Assembly: GCA_027972325.1 (NCBI GenBank)
Contig: JAPMOS010000278.1
Span: forward strand, 1 to 35,772
Direction: 5' to 3'
Source: Paratrimastix pyriformis
Lineage: Eukaryota; Preaxostyla; Paratrimastigidae
DNA: 35,772 bases
The notes under the pieces were generated by a model. The model was not told the origin of the DNA and ran no database searches. It was given only the letters and a program-made list of their open reading frames with translations. The stretch's first letter is position 1, and each line of letters begins with the position of its first letter. Shown here one piece after another: positions 28,244 through 35,379 of the stretch. A program made the translations under genes and the position numbers.

Positions 28244-29090
28244 ATGCCGAAACGCAACAAAAGAAGTTTGGTTGTGGTGGATGACGACAACGAAGAAGAC
28301 CTTGCAAAATCCACCGACGCTTCGGATACCACAGAAGAAGAGCACTCGGACGCCGACGGAGAGAAGGAAGAGAAAACAAAGAAGGAGGCCAGTGCGAAGA
28401 AGAAATCTTCTTCACGCTCACGGTGGACAAAAGAGGACATCCAGAAGAAGCAAGAAGCCGAACAACTTCACCACGGAGAGCCTCTCAGCAGAATTGTCGC
28501 AGTCATTGCCGAGAAGACAGGCAAAACCCCACACAAGTCCGGACCAGATTGAAGTCTGCGTACATGAGTCACTCCTTCCATCGTACTTTTCGCCATGTAG
28601 CTATGAGAAAATGAAGAACGAGGTGACCGACAAACACGAGGACAAAGCGACAAAACTGCTCCCAGAAAGCTCGGCAGAGTTTGAAAGACAGTTTGCCCGG
28701 CTGAACAGCACACCTCATCCAGTGTCATCCACAGTCCCTTCAAAATTGCTTTCCATTCTTGGAAGATTGAACAGGACGGAATACATCTCTACATTCCAGC
28801 TTCAATCAAAACATCAATTGTCCGAGGTCAGTAGCGGGGTTCATCTCTTTTTTCTTACGCTCACAATCACCCGAGGCAATAATGGCCTGCAGTGGGTGCT
28901 ACATGCCCCTCCCATCGAGGGTCCCAACGCACCCCCACCCTGGGTTGTCGACACCATTCAGGGTGATCTGGCCGTCCCTCCAGATGTCGATCTGACAAGT
29001 GCAACCCCGGGTTCACCCCACCCCGGCTACAAAGTACTCCACTTCACCCGGATCACGGCAGAAGGAGCTGCGCGGGTCCTTCTGGAATAA
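28244..29090 (+). CDS. Harbinger accessory protein (Myb/SANT-like?), frameshifted or spliced
   Basis: Reads as two overlapping frames. The first (28,244-28,552) starts MPKRNKRSLVVVDDDNEEDL, is very acidic then Lys/Ser-rich, and reaches SRSRWTKEDIQKKQEAEQ, which resembles the W-T-x-E-D start of a Myb/SANT domain. The second, open to 29,090, starts around DQIEVCVHESLLPSYF and continues with a Pro-rich C-terminus (HAPPIEGPNAPPPWVV). The change of frame near 28,550 could be a decay event or a small intron. Harbinger elements carry a Myb-like partner that brings the transposase to the nucleus and to the ends; the assignment is by position and this motif only. Confidence 0.5.
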
Positions 29091-29325
29091 GTGCCTGGTT
29101 CTCCTTTTGATGTTGAAAAAATATATTCCGTTTTCTACATTATATACATGCATATACCTGTACATACATATAGATACACATTCTGCAGCATTATACATGA
29201 AGGACTCCGGTGAAGGAGCGATGAGGATGGGGTGCTTGTCTGGTGAATGTGGTGCGTCGGCACAAGGTGTGCATTTTTCGAGAGTCTTGTGGTTATCTAT
29301 ACGGAATGTTGCCTGGCCCATATAT

Positions 29326-29608
29326 ATGTTCAAAATAGAAGAAATAGAAAGCTATATAAAGATTCTCCAACATTTATATCTTTACCAAAGATTTCTTTTC
29401 ACATCTATTATCTCAATTAAAACTATATTATGATTCAAGGTTCCAATGTCTTATTGAATGTATTGACTCGAAAATACAAGAATCAAATAAATTTTTAAAG
29501 GACCAGGATGATGAGTCAGCTTATGATGACTATCTGGATGGATTCATAGATCTCAAAAGCAAATACTCTAATAATTATAATAAAACCAAAAAATCAATAA
29601 AATCTTAA
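29326..29608 (+). CDS. HFD-family gene 7 (broken; promoter displaced by the transposon)
   Basis: The first codons are almost identical to gene 8 (MFKIEEIESY, start 29,671), so the two are tandem duplicates. Its likely promoter (AAAAAATGTATAGTATATTTA, 27,030-27,050) now lies 2.3 kb away, on the far side of the Harbinger element, which inserted a few bases before the ATG. Later coding-like sequence includes CIDSKIQESNKFLKDQ and KYSNNYNKTKKS. Broken, one or two breaks in addition to the promoter displacement. Confidence 0.5.
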
Positions 29609-29618
29609 ATATTTATAC

Positions 29619-29670
29619 TTTTCTTTAGAATTAATTATTTTTAAAGAAAAAATATATAGTCTAAATATAT
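29619..29670 (+). promoter_or_regulatory. hairpin plus promoter spacer before HFD gene 8
   Basis: TTTTCTTTA at 29,619-29,627 pairs with TAAAGAAAA at 29,642-29,650, followed by AATATATAGTCTAAATATAT and the ATG at 29,671. It matches the reconstituted flank of the Harbinger insertion in length and sequence, which helps define the target site. Confidence 0.5.
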
Positions 29671-30078
29671 ATGTTCAAAATAGAAGAAATAGAAAGTTAT
29701 GTTAAAGTTCTCAAACATTTCGACATTTTTATCATAGCTATAAATCGTATGAATAATTGTGACTCATTAATGTTTAACGATTTATGTGTGAAATATTTAA
29801 CTGATTATTCTAAATATTATAAATCATTACAGAGTTTAAATAAAGATGATATGCAATACCATGATCTTCATTCTCATTTAATCACCTATTTTGATGAATT
29901 ACTTCCAATTATTATTGATGGGATTTACAATGAAATACATAAATGGGAAGAAACTATCAAGAATAGTCTGTCTGATTATAGTCTTGAAAACGAGGCATCT
30001 CATAATATCGAGAGTTTCAATCGTCTCATCGACAAATTATATCACATTCATAATATGGAGAAACAATCTGTGAAGTAA
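29671..30078 (+). CDS. HFD-family helical protein 8
   Basis: 135 aa. Marks: VLKHFDIFIIAINRM (HFD at 16-18), CVKYLTDYSKYYKSL, a middle helix ITYFDELLPIIIDGIYNEI and a terminal helix SFNRLIDKLYHIHNME. It is more distant from the central cluster than those genes are from each other, and lacks the FYxxAKxG end. Tandem duplicate of gene 7. It follows the hairpin/TATATAG spacer directly. Looks whole. Unknown function. Confidence 0.55.
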   Translation: MFKIEEIESYVKVLKHFDIFIIAINRMNNCDSLMFNDLCVKYLTDYSKYYKSLQSLNKDDMQYHDLHSHLITYFDELLPIIIDGIYNEIHKWEETIKNSLSDYSLENEASHNIESFNRLIDKLYHIHNMEKQSVK

Positions 30079-30124
30079 TATAAATAATTATTATTTATTT
30101 TATTTTCTCATTATAGTATATAGA

Positions 30125-30268
30125 ATGCCTGGTAAAAACTCACAAGAAAAAACCCATAAAACTTCTGGAACTACAAAACGTCGCTCTACTATTCATAAAA
30201 TATTAAGATTTGGTCGTGGTCTCATGCTTCCGGGAACTCCCTTACCATCTTTCTTAACAATGCGATAA
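30125..30268 (+). CDS. small basic peptide, 47 aa (possible core / DNA-condensing peptide)
   Basis: Too short for usual gene calling but preceded by ATTATAGTATATAGA right at the ATG, like its neighbours. Lys/Arg-rich first half (KNSQEKTHKTSGTTKRRSTI), then HKILRFGRGLMLPG. Size, charge and a GRG turn recall the adenovirus core peptides (mu/X, VII), which are cleaved by the viral protease and bind DNA. It sits 47 bp after HFD gene 8 and 43 bp before the 196-aa gene, all on the same strand. No homologue is visible elsewhere in the window. Confidence 0.5.
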   Translation: MPGKNSQEKTHKTSGTTKRRSTIHKILRFGRGLMLPGTPLPSFLTMR

Positions 30269-30310
30269 ATAAACGAATATATAATTATTTTCTTCTATAA
30301 TTATATATTA

Positions 30311-30901
30311 ATGCCTATTTTCACTTTAAAAAATGGTGCTCAAGCAGAGAAAATCATTATGTCTGGAACTTACAAAGATACCAAACAAAATCGGTCTTTA
30401 GGCCGTGTCGGACAGAAATATAATAAAACAGTGTTTCGAATTGTGAAAGGTCCTTCCCGGGGTATCAGGAAAGTTCAACCTTCTGGAGGTAGCCTCAAAG
30501 ACTACGATTTTTCCGATGTCGTTTTAAATGGTCAACCTATGACGTATATTGACGACGATGGCAATTCGGTCGTTCAATTGGTCAAAACAGATGGTTCAAC
30601 CGAAGAAATTCCTGAAGATAGATATATTCGCTTCTTAAAACCACAGGTTGACGCAATATTAAAAAAAAAACAACCACGTGAATATTACAAAAGACCAATA
30701 AAAGATACGATGATGGTCGGTGACGGAATAGGGGCCGAAATTGTTGATGGTGTCGCCGAATTACCTGGCGCGATCCGCAAGGTCATAGGTGATATGAAGA
30801 TTCACGGTCCAAAGATCGGCATCACACATGGCTATCGAAACCCTTTCACTGGACAATACATGGTCGGAAATAAGTCAGAAGATTTAACTTACATGGGATA
30901 G
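30311..30901 (+). CDS. hypothetical virion-like protein, 196 aa
   Basis: Not recognised. An N-terminal basic beta-like region (KYNKTVFRIVKGPSRGIRKV), an acidic turn (YIDDDGNSVVQL), then MVGDG (135-139) followed by IGAEIVDGVAELPGAIRKVI. MVGD-G fits the adenain site, so cleavage would release a C-terminal fragment of about 58 residues beginning GIGAEI; that helix plus a Gly/Tyr-rich end looks like a structural peptide. ATAATTATATATTA precedes the ATG. It is the last viral gene before host-like sequence. Looks whole. Role in the virion is inferred only from the site and context. Confidence 0.5.
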   Translation: MPIFTLKNGAQAEKIIMSGTYKDTKQNRSLGRVGQKYNKTVFRIVKGPSRGIRKVQPSGGSLKDYDFSDVVLNGQPMTYIDDDGNSVVQLVKTDGSTEEIPEDRYIRFLKPQVDAILKKKQPREYYKRPIKDTMMVGDGIGAEIVDGVAELPGAIRKVIGDMKIHGPKIGITHGYRNPFTGQYMVGNKSEDLTYMG

Positions 30902-31385
30902 TTTCTCTAAATAATTGGAACTTTACGTCATAAGATGAAAGAAATAAAAAGAATAAAAAGGAGAGATCAGAATATGACGAGAACAAAGTTTGAGTGTGAA
31001 GACTGCGTCTTCTCCCCAACTTCGGATCCTATTCGTTACAAGACAGAGAGAAGAAGTCAGAAGATGAATAACATAAGGAGAGGACATAAAATGAAGGAAA
31101 TAAAATTGAATTCATGTTAGGAAATCAATTTCATGATCCCCATACGTCTCACTCTCCCTTTTCCCACCCTACGCCTACCAGTGGATGGAAAATTTCACGT
31201 CACAAATCCCGACGAGGATTTTCATAAAATGATTTTTATGATGGGCAGGTGCAGGTCAGCCCATTTATGATGGCACTTTTCTTAATAACCATCACTCCAT
31301 GACCTCTTCCCATCATAGAAAGTTTTATGTACGGGGTCTCCTTTACTTACTCTAGAAACCACACATACTGTATGAGCCTTTCAGA
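30902..31385. other. non-coding junction region between element B and host-like DNA
   Basis: About 480 bp with no convincing gene. The first 220 bp is purine-rich on the plus strand (repeated GAAGATGAA / AGAAAT / GGAGAG phrases). The next part contains TCTCACTCTCCCTTTTCCCACCC, faintly like the C-rich part of the 820-bp repeat, and a small palindromic TTTTCATAAAATGATTTTTATGA. It may hold a decayed end of element B. Confidence 0.35.
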
Positions 31386-31479
31386 ATGAAGAAATTGAGG
31401 AGGAGAGCGCTGGCGGAGGAGGACTTGAGTAAGAGGAAGGAGATGTTGAGACAGTTGGCGAAGATGAGGTCGGTGCATT

Positions 31480-31905
31480 ATGGTAAGAGAGATAGGGCAT
31501 TGGAGGGAAAGCGCAAGCGTATTTATAAAGGGTCATCAAACTGGAGATGCAGTGGATATTCGAGGGAATAATATGGCGGACTCTGAAGCTGGTGAGGCAA
31601 ATAAATCTGAGAAAGTTGAAGACTGCAGTATGGAATTGGGTGTTATGCTGATCGGTCCAAGTGGCGAAAGAGTACAAGGTGACTATAAGACAAGATTGGC
31701 GAGGTGGCAGAATTGGAGAAAGCTAGAGGGGCTGGGAATGAAGACGAGGAATGCTGTTTTGATGATAAATGATAAGTCAGGAAATGCCGAGATGAACTGC
31801 TCTCGGTTTTGTAGAGAATGCTCGGCTGGGTGGCTTTTCGCAGCTTATTTCCAAAGGATTATGACTAAGGAAAACAAAGGCAATTCTTCGGTGGGGAGGA
31901 GTTGA
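31480..31905 (+). pseudogene. LINE ORF2 fragment: RNase H C-terminal part
   Basis: The phrase VFIKGHQTGDAVDIRGNNMA followed by DSEAGEA matches the end of RNase H (KxKGHxxxxxxxxGNxxAD). Asp in the NMAD phrase would be the last catalytic carboxylate. It continues with YKTRLARWQNWRKLEG and a Cys pair (FCREC), a spacer typical between RNase H and the C-terminal knuckle. It ends at a frame change near 31,902. The upstream frame (31,386-31,571) holds only basic sequence that may be the remainder of the same protein. Confidence 0.6.
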
Positions 31906-32681
31906 TGTGTACTTGTGGTCTGAAAGACACATTGGAACATGCAGTTTATGGGTGCTTAAGGGTGCGTGGGATTTGGAGGGAGATGGTCCGGGAGATTGAA
32001 AGTGAAGCGGTCATTGAGAAATTGGCGAGGTGGGTGGAAGGACAGTCTCAGATGCTGGTGATGTGTCCTGAATATCTAGAGGTGCTCGAGGGGGTGGGTG
32101 GGCTGAGAAAGAATGGCTTGGTAGTGCTGGGGAACGGAGGCACAATTTCCCAGGAGTGCATCTGGCTATTATATGAGAGGTGCCGACGGAAATTACTCTG
32201 GAGTAGCTGGGCTGAGTTAATGGTTGAACTGAGAAATGAAGTTTGCCGATTGGTTGGTCGGCATGGAGAAGATGGAATGGTGGGGGGGAGTGTGATACCA
32301 TGGGACTTTTCGTCGATATGTGCGGAAGTCTTTTCGTTGAATATGATGCTCCTAAGTCACCCTGTGAGCGTGGATATGTCCTTTAGTGAATTCTGTACAG
32401 AGAATCGTAGTGATATGTTTTTTGGTGCTCGATTTGATAGTTTGGCTCAATTTGAAATGGACTATGATATGATGGCGTGTCTGAATGTGGATTTCTCCCT
32501 TGATGCGGAGATTGGTCGGAGGATATGGGAGGGAATTGGTCGGAGGGGGAGGAAGAGTAGAGCATTCCGATGTGTAGTGGTGGTGGAACATGATGGCCGA
32601 GTGGTTAATTGGAATGAGAAGGTTGGTATAGGACCTAGGGGGGACGGGGGACGGGAAGCTTGTGATTGCAGAAATTTTTAA
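31902..32681 (+). pseudogene. LINE ORF2 fragment: CCHC-like knuckle and following region
   Basis: Starts MMCTCGLKDTLEHAVYGCLR: C-x-C-x7-H-x4-C, the C-terminal zinc knuckle of many LINE reverse transcriptases (usually C-x2-C..H..C). The next 200 residues are not recognised; they include WREMVREIESEAVIEKLARW, RRKLLWSSWAELMVELRNEV and a poorly conserved end. It overlaps the next frame (32,662) by 20 bp, which suggests a frameshift or a separate downstream ORF. Confidence 0.55.
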
Positions 32682-33561
32682 AATGGATGAGAACACCTTC
32701 TCTTGCTGGCCGGGGAACTTTTGGAGGACGGGGAAGAAATACGTCAGGCCGGTAAATCATGTTGTGAGTATAATTGTGTGTGACAATGTGGAAGCGAGGA
32801 TGAAATATCCGGTGGTGGAAGGTGGGATGGAGAGGATCTATAATTGGCTGGTAAAGCCGAAATACCAGATGGCGGTCTGGGAGGGGTTCCGGACTGGATT
32901 TACTCAAGATGAAATTGGGTCAAAAATTCGGTGGGAAGGTTCTAGTGGGAGGGGTGGAAAAGGCTTGTTTATGGGAGATGTTGTGCGGATTATACAAAGA
33001 AGACTGAGGGAATGCTGTAACTATAAGGAGAGTTGGTCGTTACAGACTCTCTATTCCGCGGCAGTTGGATTTTTGGATGGGAGAACGGAGAAAGAGTGGC
33101 ATCAGTTAGGGATCAGGATTGGGATGAAAAGAATTCTGGAGAAACTTATTGAGGGAAGGAAGGAGGGAGTGGATCGAAGTTTGGAAAGTGGTGATGGTTT
33201 GAGTAGGAGGAAGCGTGGACGGAATCGGTTAGGCGAGGTGGGGAAGAAGAAGAAGAGGTATGATGGGGAAGTGGGAACGATTGGTAGTGGAGTGGGGGTT
33301 GTGGCGAGAATAATGGTTGGAGGGAAGGAATGGGATGTGCTGGATGATGATAATGATGAAGGTGAAGATACAACGGGGAGAGAAAAAGGCGGGATGGATG
33401 TGGGGGGGGAGAGGGTGGTGATGATGGGAAAGAAAGGTGGTGGGGGTGTGGGGGGACGGGGGGGGATTGTGGGTGGAAGCAAGATAAAGTGGATGGGGGC
33501 AAGAAGAGGAATGATGAGGGGGGTGAGAGGGAGGAAGATTCAGTTGAGATTGAAACTGTAA
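32662..33561 (+). pseudogene. LINE C-terminal Gly/Lys-rich reading frame
   Basis: 299 residues. The first half may be folded (GGMERIYNWLVKPKYQMAVW; ESWSLQTLYSAAVGFLDGRT). The second half is low complexity, Gly/Lys/Arg/Asp-rich (GKKKKRYDGEVGTIG; DDDNDEGEDTTGREKGG; GGGGVGGRGG). It lies between the knuckle-containing frame and the 3' untranslated end with poly(A). It may be the true C-terminus of ORF2 or simply a purine-rich tract that happens to stay open. The minus-strand Pro/Ser frames over it are shadows. Confidence 0.4.
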
Positions 33562-33699
33562 GAAATAATGGGGACAGTAGCGTGTTACTTCGCTCAGAGA
33601 GTACTGAGTACTCTGTGAGCGGTGTATATGCCACTGTACCGTTGCCATGGACTCTACCTCCATGGCAATAGGTTTTAAAAAAAAAAAAAAAAAAGGAAG

Positions 33700-34173
33700 A
33701 GGTCAGGTGGGCACGCTCGCTCCACTTTCTTTTGATAGCCCTGGATTGATGATCTCCAGTCGCGAAGATCAGCCGCTATCGAAAGTAGGTTCCTCCTCGC
33801 CCACTGTGGCCGGCAAGGGGTGGCTGTGGGCAAGGGCGAAGAGCGGTGAGAGGAGGTCAGGGGGCGGGGTGTCGTGGAGGTGGATGATGCCATTGTCGTC
33901 GATGTCGTAGGGCAGCTGGTCAAGGAGGGGGCGGAGGGTGTTGGCTTCGACAAAGTCATCAGGGAGTGTTGGGTGGACGGGCACGGTGGGGGTGCTGATG
34001 GCACAGCATCGCAAGGTTGGTTGTGTTGGTTCAGGGGCAGCGGGCAGGGTGGTCAAATGAGGGGTGGTGGGGAAGGCACGGCTCAGGAAGTCAGCAATGT
34101 TGCACTTACCCGGGCGGTGAACAATCGCACGGCGGGGCATTTTTTCCCACGAGCTCGTGGACGAGGTCGTCAC
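33700..34173 (-). mobile_element. Ty3/gypsy LTR-retrotransposon fragment (fossil)
   Basis: The minus-strand phrase RRAIVHRPGKCNIADFLSRA is the signature end of the Ty3/gypsy RNase H domain (HxPGKxNxxADxLSR). A Pro/Thr-rich linker follows, then the approach to the integrase zinc-binding region (ANTLRPLLDQLPYDIDDNGI). Only about 0.5 kb survives: the left side stops at the LINE poly(A) and the right side at the minisatellite. A broken relic; no LTR is seen. Confidence 0.65.
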
Positions 34174-34745
34174 GAGGTCGTTACGAGGTCGTCCGAGGTC
34201 GTCCGAGGTCTTCGAGGTCGTCCGAGGACGTCACGAGGTCTTCCGGGGTCGTCACGAGGTAGGACGCCGAGCCCAAGGCGGACGAGGTCCTGAGGAGCTC
34301 GTCCCGAGGTCGTCCCGAGGTCGTCCCGAGGTCGTCCCGAGGTCGTCCCGAAGTCGTGGCCGAGGCTGTCGCGAGGCCTGACGAGGTGACAAGGTCTACC
34401 AAGAGCCGGACTAGGTCGTCCCAAGGTCGTCCCGAGGTCGTCCGGAGGTCTGGAGGAAGGCACGAGGAGGGCCACGAGGTCGCCACGAGGTCGCCACGAG
34501 GTCGCCACGAGGTCGCCACGAGGTCGCCACGAGGTCGCCACGAGGTCGCCACGAGGTCGCCACGAGGTCGCCACGAGGTCGCCACGAGGTCGCCACGAGG
34601 TCGCCACGAGGTCGCCACGAGGTCGCCACGAGGTCGCCACGAGGTCGCCACGAGGTCGCCACGAGGTCGCCACGAGGTCGCCACGAGGTCGCCACGAGGT
34701 CGCCACGAGGTCACCACGAGGTCACCACGAGGTCACCACGAGGTC
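34155..34745 (+). repeat. 11-bp minisatellite (CACGAGGTCGC)n
   Basis: Tandem 11-bp units: degenerate GAGGTCGTCCG-type copies from about 34,155 to 34,470, then about 24 near-perfect GAGGTCGCCAC copies to 34,745, the last three with CACC instead of CGCC. Because 11 is not a multiple of 3, every frame gives an 11-residue protein repeat, so the long ORFs here are not genes. Confidence 0.95.
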
Positions 34746-35379
34746 GTTGCGCGTTTCTGAACGGCACGTGCAAAGGCCTAGATATAGGCACCGAGCGGTG
34801 ACCCTTCAACAAATTATGGGATGGCACCAAAAAAATCCACGCATTCAGCCAACGCTCCAGCTCAACATCCGAGGCAAGCGCATTCGGAGACTGATTCCAT
34901 CACACTCTATTCCAGCAAAAAGAAAACATTATTCGGTAGAAAATAAAGAGAAAGGATCCGTCAATGAACGTGCCGTGGGACGGGCCGAGCGAAGTGGGGC
35001 GACATGGGCGACGGTCGCAGAGGGAGGTGGGATGAGTGGGGATGGGTGATGGTGGCCACGCAAGGGAGGGAGGCAAATGGGAGAAGGGGGCGGTGGGTGA
35101 CGGGTGGGTGGGTGGGTGGATGGATGGGTGAGGGTGAGCGCTTGAACGGGCGCATCAGGATCGGGACAAACTGCGTCAGTCTTCAAGGCGGAGTCAGACC
35201 ATGTGGTGGATTCGTTCAGGGACACCGGGGATGGGGAAAGGTGGCACAGGAGGAAGCCCTCGGAGCGAGCTCATTGGGACTCGGATCGAGCGAGGCGCAA
35301 GTGGAGGACGGCGTTGCGGAAAGGGCAGGATCGGACCGGAAAGAGGAGGGACGGAACGGGACGGGGTGCGACGCGGGAC
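34746..35379. other. GC-rich intergenic sequence, no gene supported
   Basis: Unique-looking DNA between two minisatellites. Short open frames exist on both strands but show no domain. It includes a short GGGTGGGTGGGTGGGTGGAT microsatellite at about 35,094-35,130. Base composition is host-like, not viral. Confidence 0.5.

Larger units (their letters stand above)
27051..29320. mobile_element. PIF/Harbinger-type DNA transposon with two genes
   Basis: Perfect 25-bp terminal inverted repeats (starting TGGGCCAGGCAACATTCC) at 27,051-27,075 and 29,296-29,320, flanked on both sides by TATA. Harbinger normally duplicates 3 bp; the AT-rich flank leaves 2-4 bp possible. It is GC-richer than the virus around it. 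It holds a DDE transposase (minus strand) and a divergent accessory gene (plus strand), the classic two-gene layout. It sits between a promoter-like GTATAGTATATTTA and the ATG of an HFD gene at 29,326. Confidence 0.85.
20478..30901. mobile_element. Polinton-like virus fossil, element B, left part
   Basis: Fibre N-terminal part, ATPase, scaffold-like, penton-like, small helical, pVI-like, major capsid, HFD genes, basic peptide and 196-aa gene, with a Harbinger-type transposon nested at 27,051-29,320. Broken: breaks in at least five genes, while the major capsid gene looks whole. The outer end and terminal repeat of B are not recognised; sequence after 30,901 no longer looks viral. Confidence 0.7.
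31386..33694 (+). mobile_element. 5'-truncated LINE (non-LTR retrotransposon), 3' end with poly(A)
   Basis: Contains the end of an RNase H domain, a CCHC-like knuckle and a long Gly/Lys-rich C-terminus, and closes with A18 at 33,677-33,694. No reverse transcriptase or endonuclease is present, so it is heavily 5'-truncated. The left edge is approximate; no clear target duplication was found. Reading shifts between three frames (31,386 frame, then 31,480, 31,902 and 32,662), so the copy is decayed. The coding strand is very G/purine-rich and C-poor. Confidence 0.7.

Noticed and set aside
28119-28420. Upstream part of the 323-aa Arg-rich plus-strand frame
   Set aside because: Its Arg-rich composition is a frame-shadow of the acidic/Lys-rich frame starting at 28,244, which has a better start and composition.
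32011-33663. Pro/Ser/His-rich minus-strand frames across the LINE
   Set aside because: Shadows of a purine-rich plus strand; no domain, and the LINE reads on the plus strand with a poly(A) end.
34157-34760. Long frames on both strands with an 11-residue repeat
   Set aside because: Caused by the 11-bp minisatellite, which stays open in all frames; no unique sequence.
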